A stretch of DNA of 10,359 nucleotides. Source: JADFUZ01 sp034430415 (GTDB lineage: Bacteria; Chloroflexota; Dehalococcoidia; GIF9; AB-539-J10). Below, piece by piece: positions 1 to 5,297 of the stretch. The translations under genes were made by a program, and so were the position numbers. The first letter of the stretch is position 1; every line of letters begins with the position of its first letter. Below the pieces are notes generated by a model that ran no database searches, was not told where the DNA came from, and saw only the letters and a list, made by a program, of their open reading frames with translations. The stretch spans positions 1 through 10,359 of the forward strand of contig DAOUEN010000107.1 of assembly GCA_034430415.1 (NCBI GenBank), written 5' to 3'.

Positions 1-67
1 TGTAGGAATCAGCCCGCTGCCCTGAGGCCAGCGGCAGTTGTTATGCTAGCAGCATCTTCCCGTTCCG

Positions 68-844
68 TCAACTGCGGTGAAGCTCGTGGTAGATGTCCGG
101 CGCCAGCTCCCGCAGCCGCCGCTGTAGAGAGCCGGAGACGCGGCCGTCAGGAAGCGCGGTGATGGATATCAGGTTCCGCTGCAGGGCCCAGACGTCGCTG
201 CCGACGTCCCCCAGAAACTCGTTGCTGCGCATGATCTGGTAGTAGCCGTCCCCACTGCCGTAATCCCTCTCCACCCGGTCGCAGTAGTTCTCCCTGCTCA
301 GCCTGGTAATCTCCACGCCGGCGATTTCGCCGAGCTCCAGGTTGGGCAGGTTGACGTTGAGCAGCACCTCCCGGGGCAGCACTCCGTCCTTCACCCTGGC
401 AGCCAGCAGGGCCGCCAGCCTGGCCCCGACGGCAAAGTTCAACCCTTCGTAAGCGTACATGGAGACGGCCAGTGACGGGATGCCGTGCAGATAGCCCTGG
501 AGGGCAGCGCCCACAGTGCCCGAGACGAAGATGTCGTGGCCCATATTCGATCCCCGGTTGATGCCGGAGACCACCAGGTCTATCTCGTCGGGGAACAGCG
601 ACTTGAGCGCAATGATAGCGGAGTCGGCCGGCGTGCCATCCACCGAGTACGCCTCCACCCCTTCGAGTTCGGGCTCGATCCGCTTCACCTCGATGGGTTT
701 GCGCAGGCTGATGGAGGTGCCTGCTCCGCTCCTCTCCTGCTGGGGAGCCGCTACCACCACCTGCCCCACCGCCTGCAGTTCCTTGACCATCTGCCACAGG
801 CCGGGGGCCTTGATGCCGTCGTCATTGGCAACCAGTATTCTCAT
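68..844 (-). CDS. surE: 5'/3'-nucleotidase SurE
   Basis: SurE is a metal-dependent phosphatase that removes phosphate from nucleoside 5'- and 3'-monophosphates in the cytoplasm, and is linked to stress survival. The 258-residue product has the usual family length. The acidic metal site is at the N terminus (NDDG, Asp8 and Asp9), Ser39 sits in the ERSGAG segment, and SGINRGSNMG (93-102) supplies Asn96; these match the four metal ligands known for the Thermotoga enzyme. SGTVGAA (108-114) is a further family signature. It starts at ATG 844 with only a weak ribosome-binding site. It lies 38 bases downstream of the FAIM1-like gene on the same strand, so the two may be co-transcribed. It ends in TGA. 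Identification is firm; the in vivo substrate is not shown by sequence. Confidence 0.96.
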   Translation of the reverse strand: MRILVANDDGIKAPGLWQMVKELQAVGQVVVAAPQQERSGAGTSISLRKPIEVKRIEPELEGVEAYSVDGTPADSAIIALKSLFPDEIDLVVSGINRGSNMGHDIFVSGTVGAALQGYLHGIPSLAVSMYAYEGLNFAVGARLAALLAARVKDGVLPREVLLNVNLPNLELGEIAGVEITRLSRENYCDRVERDYGSGDGYYQIMRSNEFLGDVGSDVWALQRNLISITALPDGRVSGSLQRRLRELAPDIYHELHRS

Positions 845-857
845 CTTGCTTTTCTAT

Positions 858-873
858 CCCCGCCGGGGCGGGG
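858..873 (-). other. GC-rich stem-loop between the FAIM1-like gene and surE
   Basis: CCCCGCC and GGCGGGG flank two G residues, giving a 6-bp stem with a 4-base loop. On the minus strand it follows the stop of the small upstream gene and precedes surE. No T-tract follows, so it is not a classical terminator. It could stabilise the upstream message end or dampen surE translation. Confidence 0.3.
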
Positions 874-882
874 TGGGACAGC

Positions 883-1158
883 CTACGTCGTGTCGGGCTC
901 TACAAGCTCCCCTTCGACATAGAGGTCGTAGCTATAGCTCCACATGCCGGGTTTTATCTTGAGCACACAGGGCTGACCGGCGATGTCAAAGGGTTGCTGC
1001 TTGTGAAACAGCCCTATCGAAAGCGCCTTGGCCGGGAACATGGCCGCCAGCTTGCCGTCCACCTTTATCTCTCCTATGGCCAGCCAGGGCTTGCGCTTGA
1101 CTTCCACGGTATGGGTAGCGCGGCGGACTTTCACCGTCCAGGTCTTCGCTTTTGCCAT
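883..1158 (-). CDS. Small beta-rich protein resembling FAIM1
   Basis: This 91-residue product has no signal peptide or membrane segment. Its alternating pattern suggests a small beta-sandwich: WTVKVRRATHTVEVKRK (7-23), GEIKVDGKLAAMFP (29-42), then YSYDLYVEGELVEP (75-88). The repeated 'hydrophobic strand, V-D-G-K' and 'Y-x-Y-x-L-x-V-x-G' pattern recalls the FAIM1 fold, known from a eukaryotic apoptosis inhibitor and seen in scattered bacterial proteins of unknown role. The reading frame extends back to 1314, but that would run through the tRNA gene. The ATG at 1158 is preceded by AGGGAG at a sensible distance and lies about 20 bases after a predicted transcription start. It ends in TAG, 38 bases before surE. 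The family call is from memory of the motif and moderate at best; that a gene is here is likely. Confidence 0.7.
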   Translation of the reverse strand: MAKAKTWTVKVRRATHTVEVKRKPWLAIGEIKVDGKLAAMFPAKALSIGLFHKQQPFDIAGQPCVLKIKPGMWSYSYDLYVEGELVEPDTT

Positions 1159-1185
1159 CGGTATTCTCTCCCTTCGAACTGCGCT

Positions 1186-1214
1186 ATTTTGCTGTCCGGG
1201 AGAGCCTGTGTCAA
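1186..1214 (-). promoter_or_regulatory. Promoter of the FAIM1-like gene (and perhaps surE)
   Basis: On the minus strand a perfect -35 TTGACA (1209-1214) is followed after 17 bases by CAAAAT (1186-1191). The predicted start near 1179 leaves a leader of about 20 bases that carries the ribosome-binding site. The same pair of hexamers at the same spacing lies upstream of the methyltransferase operon. Confidence 0.6.
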
Positions 1215-1233
1215 GGGCCATGCCGGCCTTTGC

Positions 1234-1262
1234 TTGACAGTCAAAGCTGACCTTGCTACACT
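1234..1262 (+). promoter_or_regulatory. Promoter of the tRNA-Asp gene
   Basis: A perfect -35 TTGACA (1234-1239), a 17-base spacer and a -10 TACACT (1257-1262) place the transcription start near 1269, about 19 bases before the mature tRNA. It is divergent from the promoter of the FAIM1-like gene; the two -35 boxes are 19 bases apart. Confidence 0.75.
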
Positions 1263-1287
1263 TTTTCTGGTCGAAGCTCAGATAAGC

Positions 1288-1365
1288 GGCCCCGTGGTGT
1301 AGCGGTTTTAACATGCCACCCTGTCACGGTGGAGATCGGGGGTTCGAATCCCCCCGGGGTCGCCA
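1288..1365 (+). tRNA. tRNA-Asp (anticodon GTC), CCA encoded
   Basis: A full cloverleaf is visible. The acceptor stem is GGCCCCG (1288-1294) with CGGGGTC (1355-1361), including one G-T pair. The D stem is GTGT/ACAT. The anticodon stem CCACC/GGTGG encloses loop CTGTCAC, so the anticodon is GTC at 1323-1325. The T stem GGGGG/CCCCC encloses TTCGAAT. The discriminator is G1362, the identity base expected for Asp, and CCA is encoded at 1363-1365. The gene stands alone; no other tRNA follows before the convergent stress-protein gene. Confidence 0.98.
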
Positions 1366-1433
1366 CCACATCCTGAGCCATCCCACCAGCAAACACAGCG
1401 GAGCTTGTTTCTGCGTCCCCGCTCCCTCAGCGC

Positions 1434-1471
1434 GCCCGGCCCTGGCCCAGGGACGCGGGACGAGGCCGGGC
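1434..1471. terminator. Inverted repeat between convergent tRNA-Asp and usp genes
   Basis: GCCCGGCC (1434-1441) and GGCCGGGC (1464-1471) are perfect complements, 22 bases apart. The segment lies 14 bases past the usp stop on the minus strand and about 70 bases past the tRNA on the plus strand. This is where a shared, two-way transcription end would be expected. Neither side has a T-run, so intrinsic termination is unproven. Confidence 0.35.
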
Positions 1472-1485
1472 AGCACTCTCTGCGG

Positions 1486-2361
1486 CTATGCCTGCGCCGG
1501 CTTCACCAGCAGGAGTGGAACGTCTCCGGAGTGCAGCACGCGGTCAGCCACGCTGCCAAGGAAGATCTTGCTGAACCCCGACCGGCCGTGTGTCGACATG
1601 GCAATCAGGTTGGCATTGCTGGTGTGAGCGAACTGGAGGATTTCCTGGTCAACGCTGCGGATGCCGGTTGACACCTGGCTCTCTACGGCCACTCCCTTGG
1701 CCCGCAACCCTGCGCCCATTTCGTCGAGGTAGCTCCTGGCACTCGCCCCCAGCGCCTGTACGTCGGGCAGCTTATACCCGCCTTCGGCGACGCCGTATTT
1801 GACTGCTTCCATGACCTGGAAGAGGGTCACCTCTGCTTTCGCCTTCCCGGACGCTCCGGCTATGATAGCCTCTACATAAGGCAGGATGCCCTCGCTGAGC
1901 TTCGAGCCGTCCAGTGGGACCAGCACCCTGTTCAGTATTCCCTTCTCGGGGACCGCCTTGGAGGCAGCCGCCCTGATGACGAGGACCGGTTTGCCTGTCT
2001 CCCGTATCACCTTGTCGGCCGTGCTTCCCACAGGCCAGAGTCCCGCGCCGGACTCGCCGCGGGCCACCGCCGCGATGAGGGTTACCTCCTCTTTCCTGGC
2101 GTAGTCCACGATCTCCCTGTTCGGGTCCCCGGCCACAACCACGGACTCAACGTCCGCCTTGGCCCCCAGGCGCTCTCTTACCGCCTGGGCCACGCCGTCA
2201 ACATAGGCCTGGTGCGTGCCGGACCGTGAAGCCTCTTCTTTCGGGTAGGCGCGCAGGAGAATCATCCTGCCGCCAAGCCGCGAGTTCAGCTCTTCCACGT
2301 AGGGCAGAACGAACTCGGCCAGCGCCGACCCGTCGAGTGGAGCCAGTATTGTCCTGTACAT
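1486..2361 (-). CDS. Universal stress protein with two tandem Usp domains
   Basis: The 291-residue protein carries two Usp (HUP-fold, adenine-nucleotide-binding) domains, roughly 1-130 and 143-289. Each begins with the typical strand and Asp: TILAPLDGS (4-12) and RVLVPLDGS. The ATP-binding loop G-x2-G-x9-G-S/T is nearly kept in the second domain (STHG, nine residues, GS) and weaker in the first (VARG, nine residues, GS); both lack the first Gly. Such tandem proteins act as cytoplasmic stress or energy sensors; the exact role cannot be read here. The ATG at 2361 is preceded by a strong GGAGGTG site. The gene ends in TAG and appears to be transcribed alone. Confidence 0.93.
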   Translation of the reverse strand: MYRTILAPLDGSALAEFVLPYVEELNSRLGGRMILLRAYPKEEASRSGTHQAYVDGVAQAVRERLGAKADVESVVVAGDPNREIVDYARKEEVTLIAAVARGESGAGLWPVGSTADKVIRETGKPVLVIRAAASKAVPEKGILNRVLVPLDGSKLSEGILPYVEAIIAGASGKAKAEVTLFQVMEAVKYGVAEGGYKLPDVQALGASARSYLDEMGAGLRAKGVAVESQVSTGIRSVDQEILQFAHTSNANLIAMSTHGRSGFSKIFLGSVADRVLHSGDVPLLLVKPAQA

Positions 2362-2385
2362 TTTTCACCTCCTCATTTTCGCTGG

Positions 2386-2398
2386 AACCACCGTGGTT
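2386..2398. repeat. 13-base palindrome in the usp leader
   Basis: AACCAC-C-GTGGTT is a perfect dyad 25 bases before the usp start codon. It could be an operator or a small RNA hairpin close to the ribosome-binding site. Chance is possible at this size. Confidence 0.3.
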
Positions 2399-2433
2399 GT
2401 CACCTGAACCGCTATGGCGGCGCCGGGCACCAA

Positions 2434-2462
2434 GCTATAGTCAGGCTACCCATACGCATCAC
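2434..2462 (-). promoter_or_regulatory. Weak candidate promoter for usp
   Basis: On the minus strand GTGATG (2457-2462), a 17-base spacer and TATAGC (2434-2439) form a partial match to a sigma70-type promoter about 75 bases before the usp start. Only half of the -35 box matches. Confidence 0.25.
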
Positions 2463-2757
2463 CCCCTTTTCCAGGAATCGAGTATCGCACGCATCTTGAA
2501 GCCATATCCGTGGCGTCAACATCATATCCGGGCCTCCCGTCAGGCTCCTGCCGCTTCAACAAAAAAGGCACCGGCCGCTGCGCTCACACCGCGATGCCGA
2601 TGCCCTCGTCTCATCCTCCCCTCGCCTCCTCTTGTCCTTTTGCTTTCCCCCCCACCGTGCCGGTAGTGGTTCTCACCAGTCCTGCACGCGGTTCCCGAAT
2701 TCCAGATTACTCCTGGCCGCCGCGGCTGTCAAGAGGGCGAATCGCAGCCGAATTGCC
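2463..2757. other. Intergenic stretch without a recognised gene
   Basis: No reading frame with a good ribosome-binding site, no tRNA-like fold and no tandem repeat is seen. It holds pyrimidine-rich runs (about 2600-2660). The open frames crossing it start inside, or are antisense to, the usp gene and look like chance frames in G+C-rich DNA. Confidence 0.5.
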
Positions 2758-2812
2758 GTTACCGAAGGCGGTATCGTTGCGTCAGAAATAGTGTTACCGC
2801 AAAGGAGGTAAC
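2758..2812. promoter_or_regulatory. Pair of related dyads upstream of the ncRNA promoter
   Basis: GTTACCG occurs at 2758 and again at 2793, exactly 35 bases apart. Each copy is followed by its approximate complement: GTTACCG-AAGG-CGGTATC (one mismatch) and GTTACC-N8-GGTAAC (perfect). They sit about 30 to 70 bases upstream of the -35 box of the RNA gene, a normal place for a regulator site. The binding protein is unknown. Confidence 0.4.
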
Positions 2813-2825
2813 TCAGTACACGAAC

Positions 2826-2854
2826 TTGACAAGCCGCGGGTGGCATGCTAAGAT
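2826..2854 (+). promoter_or_regulatory. Strong promoter of the structured RNA gene
   Basis: A perfect -35 TTGACA (2826-2831), a 17-base spacer ending in the extended -10 element TGC, and TAAGAT (2849-2854). The expected start, 6-8 bases after the -10 box, coincides with the first base of the long closing helix at 2861. No start codon with a proper ribosome-binding site follows, so it most likely drives an untranslated RNA. Confidence 0.75.
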
Positions 2855-2860
2855 AACTTT

Positions 2861-3020
2861 GGTCCCAAGTGGCCGAGCTGAAGTGGTGGGGGCAAGATAC
2901 CCAACAGACGGAAGCTGAAGAAGGGCTGGGAACTAGAAAGCCTGGTACAAGGTAGGCGGAAGCTGAGAGGGGAAGGCGCCAACTCCGGAGGGGAGGTCAC
3001 TTGGGATCTTTTCTTTTTTT
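2861..3020 (+). ncRNA. Structured small RNA of about 150-160 nt, family not recognised
   Basis: Three signals agree on the borders: the promoter predicts a start at about 2861, the first 14 bases (GGTCCCAAGTGGCC) pair with 2995-3008 (GGTCACTTGGGATC) with only two G-T pairs, and TTTTCTTTTTTT follows at 3009-3020. The interior is purine-rich. Inside the closing helix an internal loop (2875-2882 opposite 2984-2994) could precede a second helix (2883-2888 with 2977-2983, one bulge). Small hairpins are possible at 2890-2902, 2923-2943 and 2955-2964 (GGC-GGAA-GCT, a GNRA-type loop). The element CGGAAGCTGA occurs twice (2909 and 2957). A closing stem, a bubble and a rod resemble 6S RNA, but I see no sequence match to 6S. 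SRP RNA, RNase P RNA and tmRNA hallmarks are absent. A leader riboswitch for the gene at 3188 is a less likely alternative. Confidence 0.6.
2995..3020 (+). terminator. 3' arm of the closing helix plus T-tract
   Basis: GGTCACTTGGGATC is the 3' arm of the 14-bp end-to-end helix, followed at once by TTTTCTTTTTTT. The partner arm is 120 bases upstream, which is unusual for an intrinsic terminator but fits an RNA whose ends pair. Confidence 0.5.
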
Positions 3021-3039
3021 CAGTACCTCTGTTCCTGAC

Positions 3040-3147
3040 TCACACTGACGCTGCGAACCAAGCCCTCGTGCCTTCCCCAACCCCACACGAATAACAGAAA
3101 CAGGCCGGCGCCCCGCACTCCTCGCACAGGCAACACACGCCTTCCAT
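3040..3147 (-). CDS. Possible small cysteine-rich protein
   Basis: A 35-codon frame with seven cysteines (positions 5, 6, 8, 11, 16, 18, 21) in a zinc-knuckle-like spacing, CLCEECGAPACFCYSCG. It lies in an otherwise unexplained gap, on the strand opposite its neighbours. The frame extends up to an ATG at 3234, but that would overlap the hydrolase gene. The start chosen at 3147 has a GGAG directly against the ATG, which is poor. The Cys spacing is the only argument for it; a chance frame is quite possible. Confidence 0.22.
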   Translation of the reverse strand: MEGVCCLCEECGAPACFCYSCGVGEGTRAWFAASV

Positions 3148-3187
3148 CTCCGGGCCCCCCAGGGTACAATGGCGCGCGGAGATTGCC

Positions 3188-4036
3188 ATGAAGTGGACCA
3201 TCCTCGGCTCAGGGGGGTGCATGGTCATACCCAAGCCCCTCTGCCAGTGCAGGGTCTGCCGGGAGGCCAGACAGAAGGGCGTCCCCTACGCCAGGGCGGG
3301 GCCTTCCGCCTTCCTGCACGACATCCACCTCCTCATAGACACTCCGGCGGAAATCTCCACCCTGCTCAACCGTCAGCGTATCCGCCGCGTGGACTACGTG
3401 GTGCTCACGCATCTGGACCCCGACCACGTCGAAGGGCTCCGCGTGGTCGAGCAGATTGCGCTGGACTTCCGCACCTGGAAAGCCTATCCAGAAAAGCAGA
3501 TATGCCTGCTGCTCCCGCAAGAGCTGGCTGGGCGCATACGGGCCATCCAGTCCCAGTACGGCCCGGTGATCGACTTCTACCGCGACAGCGGCTTCCTCTG
3601 GCTCAAGCCCTTTCAGGACAGCGTGGAGGTCAAGGACACGCGGATCACAGCTATCGCCGTGGACCGGGGCAGCCAGCTAGGCTTCGTGTACGTCTTTGAG
3701 AGGTCCGGGCGCCGGGTGGTCTATGCCCCCTGCGACATCAAGCCCTTCCCCGAGCACCGGGAGGAAGTCCGCCAGGCGGACCTCCTGGTCATCCAGCCGG
3801 GGATATTCGAGCAGGGCCTGAAACACGGCTTCCGCTACCCCGCCGACCACATCTCCAGGACTACCCTGTACACCTACGACGAGACCCTGGCCCTGGCCGC
3901 CCGCCTGGCAGCCCGGCGGGTCCTCTTCGTCCACCTGGAGGAGTACTGGAACCGCAGCTACGACGACTACCTCGCCCTGGAATCGAGCGACGGGAAGGTC
4001 CGCTTTGCCTGGGACGGCATGCAGCTAACCGTGTGA
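3188..4036 (+). CDS. PhnP-like metallo-beta-lactamase-fold hydrolase
   Basis: This 282-residue cytoplasmic protein has the alpha-beta/beta-alpha metallohydrolase fold. The start GSGGCMVIPKPLCQCRVC (7-24) with Cys19, Cys21 and Cys24 matches the extra zinc-binding cysteine cluster of PhnP-type cyclic phosphodiesterases. The metal loop reads THLDPDH (74-80), so the second His of the canonical HxHxDH is Asp. YAPCD (Asp183), DHIS (His221) and FVHLE (His249) are candidates for the remaining ligands. ATG 3188 has a GGAG site six bases upstream; TACAAT at 3165-3170 could be a -10 box, but no -35 box is visible. The C-N hydrolase gene follows 16 bases after the stop, so the two form an operon. PhnP cleaves cyclic phosphoribose in phosphonate use, but no other phn genes are here, so the substrate is open. 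Confidence 0.88.
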   Translation: MKWTILGSGGCMVIPKPLCQCRVCREARQKGVPYARAGPSAFLHDIHLLIDTPAEISTLLNRQRIRRVDYVVLTHLDPDHVEGLRVVEQIALDFRTWKAYPEKQICLLLPQELAGRIRAIQSQYGPVIDFYRDSGFLWLKPFQDSVEVKDTRITAIAVDRGSQLGFVYVFERSGRRVVYAPCDIKPFPEHREEVRQADLLVIQPGIFEQGLKHGFRYPADHISRTTLYTYDETLALAARLAARRVLFVHLEEYWNRSYDDYLALESSDGKVRFAWDGMQLTV

Positions 4037-4052
4037 AAAGGAGACAACGAAG

Positions 4053-4886
4053 ATGGACGGAAAACTCAAGATTGCCGGCTTGCAGATGGAGCCGCGAATT
4101 CTGGACAAGCCGGGCAACCTGGCACGATGCCTGGAACTGATGAAGCACAGCGCCGCGGAAGGGGCCAGGTTGCTGGTCTTTCCCGAATGCACCCTGACAG
4201 GCAACTGCTACTCCAGCCTGGAGGAGGCCGTCCCAATGGCCGAGCCTATCCCGGGACCCAGCACGGAGAAGATCGCAGCGGCCTGCCGAGAGATGGGTGT
4301 CCATGCCGTCCTCGGCCTGATTGAGACCGGCGGAGACAGGTACTACAACGCGGCGGTGCTGCTTGGCCCTTCCGGGCTGCTGGGAAAACACCGCAAGCTC
4401 CACCTCCCCTACCTGGGAGTTGACCGCTTCCTGAGCTGGGGCGACACGCCTCCGGCGGTCTACGACACGGAGCTGGGCCGCATAGGCATCGGCATCTGCT
4501 ACGACCTGATGTTCGCCGAGCATTCCCGGATACTGAGCCTCCAGGGCGCCGACCTGCTGGTCTTCCCTGCCAACTGGCCCGACTTGGGCCGGGTCTACTC
4601 CGACTACATAGTCCCCACCAGGGCCATTGAGAACCACGTCTTCTGCCTCGCCGTCAACCGGGTCGGCGACGAGCGGGGCACCACGTTCTGCGGCGGCAGC
4701 GTCATCGCCGACTGGCTCGGCCGGACCCTGGCAAGGGGCAGGGACGACGAAGAGGACATCATCTACGCCGAGATCGAACCGGAGGAGGCCCGCCGCAAGC
4801 ATATGGTGATCGAGCCGGGCCGGCACGAGGTCGACTTCATCAGCGACCGCCGGCCCGACTTGTACGGGCCGATATGCCGGGAATAG
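4053..4886 (+). CDS. Carbon-nitrogen hydrolase, nitrilase superfamily
   Basis: Enzymes of this superfamily hydrolyse amides, carbamoyl groups or nitriles through a Glu-Lys-Cys triad. All three are present in the 277-residue protein: Glu45 in FPECTLTG, Lys115 in KHRKLHLP, and Cys149 in GIGICYDLMF. The length is normal for the amidase and carbamoylase branches. FPANWP (171-176) after the Cys is also typical. AGGAG lies nine bases before the ATG, and the gene is 16 bases downstream of the hydrolase gene in the same operon. It ends in TAG. Candidate reactions include omega-amidase, N-carbamoyl amino acid amidohydrolase and aliphatic amidase; the sequence alone does not choose. A link to the amine-related operon downstream is possible but not shown. 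Confidence 0.92.
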   Translation: MDGKLKIAGLQMEPRILDKPGNLARCLELMKHSAAEGARLLVFPECTLTGNCYSSLEEAVPMAEPIPGPSTEKIAAACREMGVHAVLGLIETGGDRYYNAAVLLGPSGLLGKHRKLHLPYLGVDRFLSWGDTPPAVYDTELGRIGIGICYDLMFAEHSRILSLQGADLLVFPANWPDLGRVYSDYIVPTRAIENHVFCLAVNRVGDERGTTFCGGSVIADWLGRTLARGRDDEEDIIYAEIEPEEARRKHMVIEPGRHEVDFISDRRPDLYGPICRE

Positions 4887-4934
4887 AACCCGTTTCACCG
4901 ACGACGCCGCTCATCGCAAAACAGGCAGGAGGCC

Positions 4935-4963
4935 TTGACAGAACCCGCCGATGTCGGCAAAAT
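4935..4963 (+). promoter_or_regulatory. Candidate promoter of the methyltransferase operon
   Basis: A perfect TTGACA (4935-4940), a 17-base spacer and CAAAAT (4958-4963), the same hexamers and spacing as upstream of the FAIM1-like gene. A dyad GCCGA-TG-TCGGC (4947-4958) fills the spacer and could be an operator. ACCCGCC (4943-4949) also has a perfect complement at 4979-4985. It would give a leader of about 330 bases before the first methyltransferase gene. Confidence 0.45.
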
Positions 4964-5040
4964 AGACCACCTTTTGGGGGCGGGTCCCATCGTGACAGCG
5001 AAATAACAGGCCCGGTCTCAAGTACGTGGCAAGGAGGGAG

Positions 5041-5145
5041 ATGGCATACGTGAACGTGACATGTCGTGGTTACGATATGTCTCCAGTCGCCACTCAACAT
5101 CACATCGCCCCGTTCATCCCTTCACTCTCTCATCTTTTCATCTGA
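5041..5145 (+). CDS. Possible 34-residue peptide in the operon leader
   Basis: ATG 5041 is preceded by AAGGAGGGAG, a strong ribosome-binding sequence though slightly too close (three bases after AGGAGG). The frame runs 34 codons to TGA and reads MAYVNVTCRGYDMSP, then a His- and Pro-containing tail. It falls between the candidate promoter and the first methyltransferase gene, so it could be a leader peptide or the remnant of a longer gene. I do not recognise it. No run of codons typical of attenuation is present. Confidence 0.25.
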   Translation: MAYVNVTCRGYDMSPVATQHHIAPFIPSLSHLFI

Positions 5146-5280
5146 GTTCCCCCTGCTGACTTCAGCTTCCCTTTCTGCTCCTTTTTCGTCATATCCTTGA
5201 GCGCCCCAGGAGCTGGCAGGGTGAGCAGTTCCATAACATCTTAGAGTATGCGCGACACGCTTATTGCCATTCCTAACAGG
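5146..5280. other. Leader segment without recognised features
   Basis: A pyrimidine-rich stretch (5120-5190) with one short dyad, GCTGA-CT-TCAGC (5155-5166). I see no cobalamin riboswitch, terminator or further promoter with good hexamers. Confidence 0.4.
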
Positions 5281-5297
5281 AAGGAGGTGCACTTACC

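Noticed and set aside
1..67. Intrinsic terminator after surE (CTGCC/GGCAG and ATGCT/AGCAT stems)
   Set aside because: The stems are short and no T-run follows on the minus strand.
1159..1314. N-terminal extension of the FAIM1-like gene to 1314
   Set aside because: It would run through the antisense of the tRNA-Asp gene and across both divergent promoters. The ATG at 1158 has a better ribosome-binding site.
2826..2918. TTG-initiated 30-codon frame across the RNA promoter
   Set aside because: The AAAGGAGG sequence is too far upstream, and the frame would be read through the promoter of the RNA gene.
2861..3008. The RNA as a long-variable-arm tRNA (GGCCGAG near the 5' end and a 7-bp end pairing look tRNA-like)
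   Set aside because: There is no T-arm with TTCG-type loop, no anticodon arm and no CCA.
3861..4898. Long minus-strand frame opposite the C-N hydrolase
   Set aside because: The plus strand carries the complete Glu-Lys-Cys triad; the minus frame has no recognisable motif.
4887..5297. Cobalamin riboswitch ahead of the corrinoid operon
   Set aside because: I looked for a B12-box-like core and did not see one.
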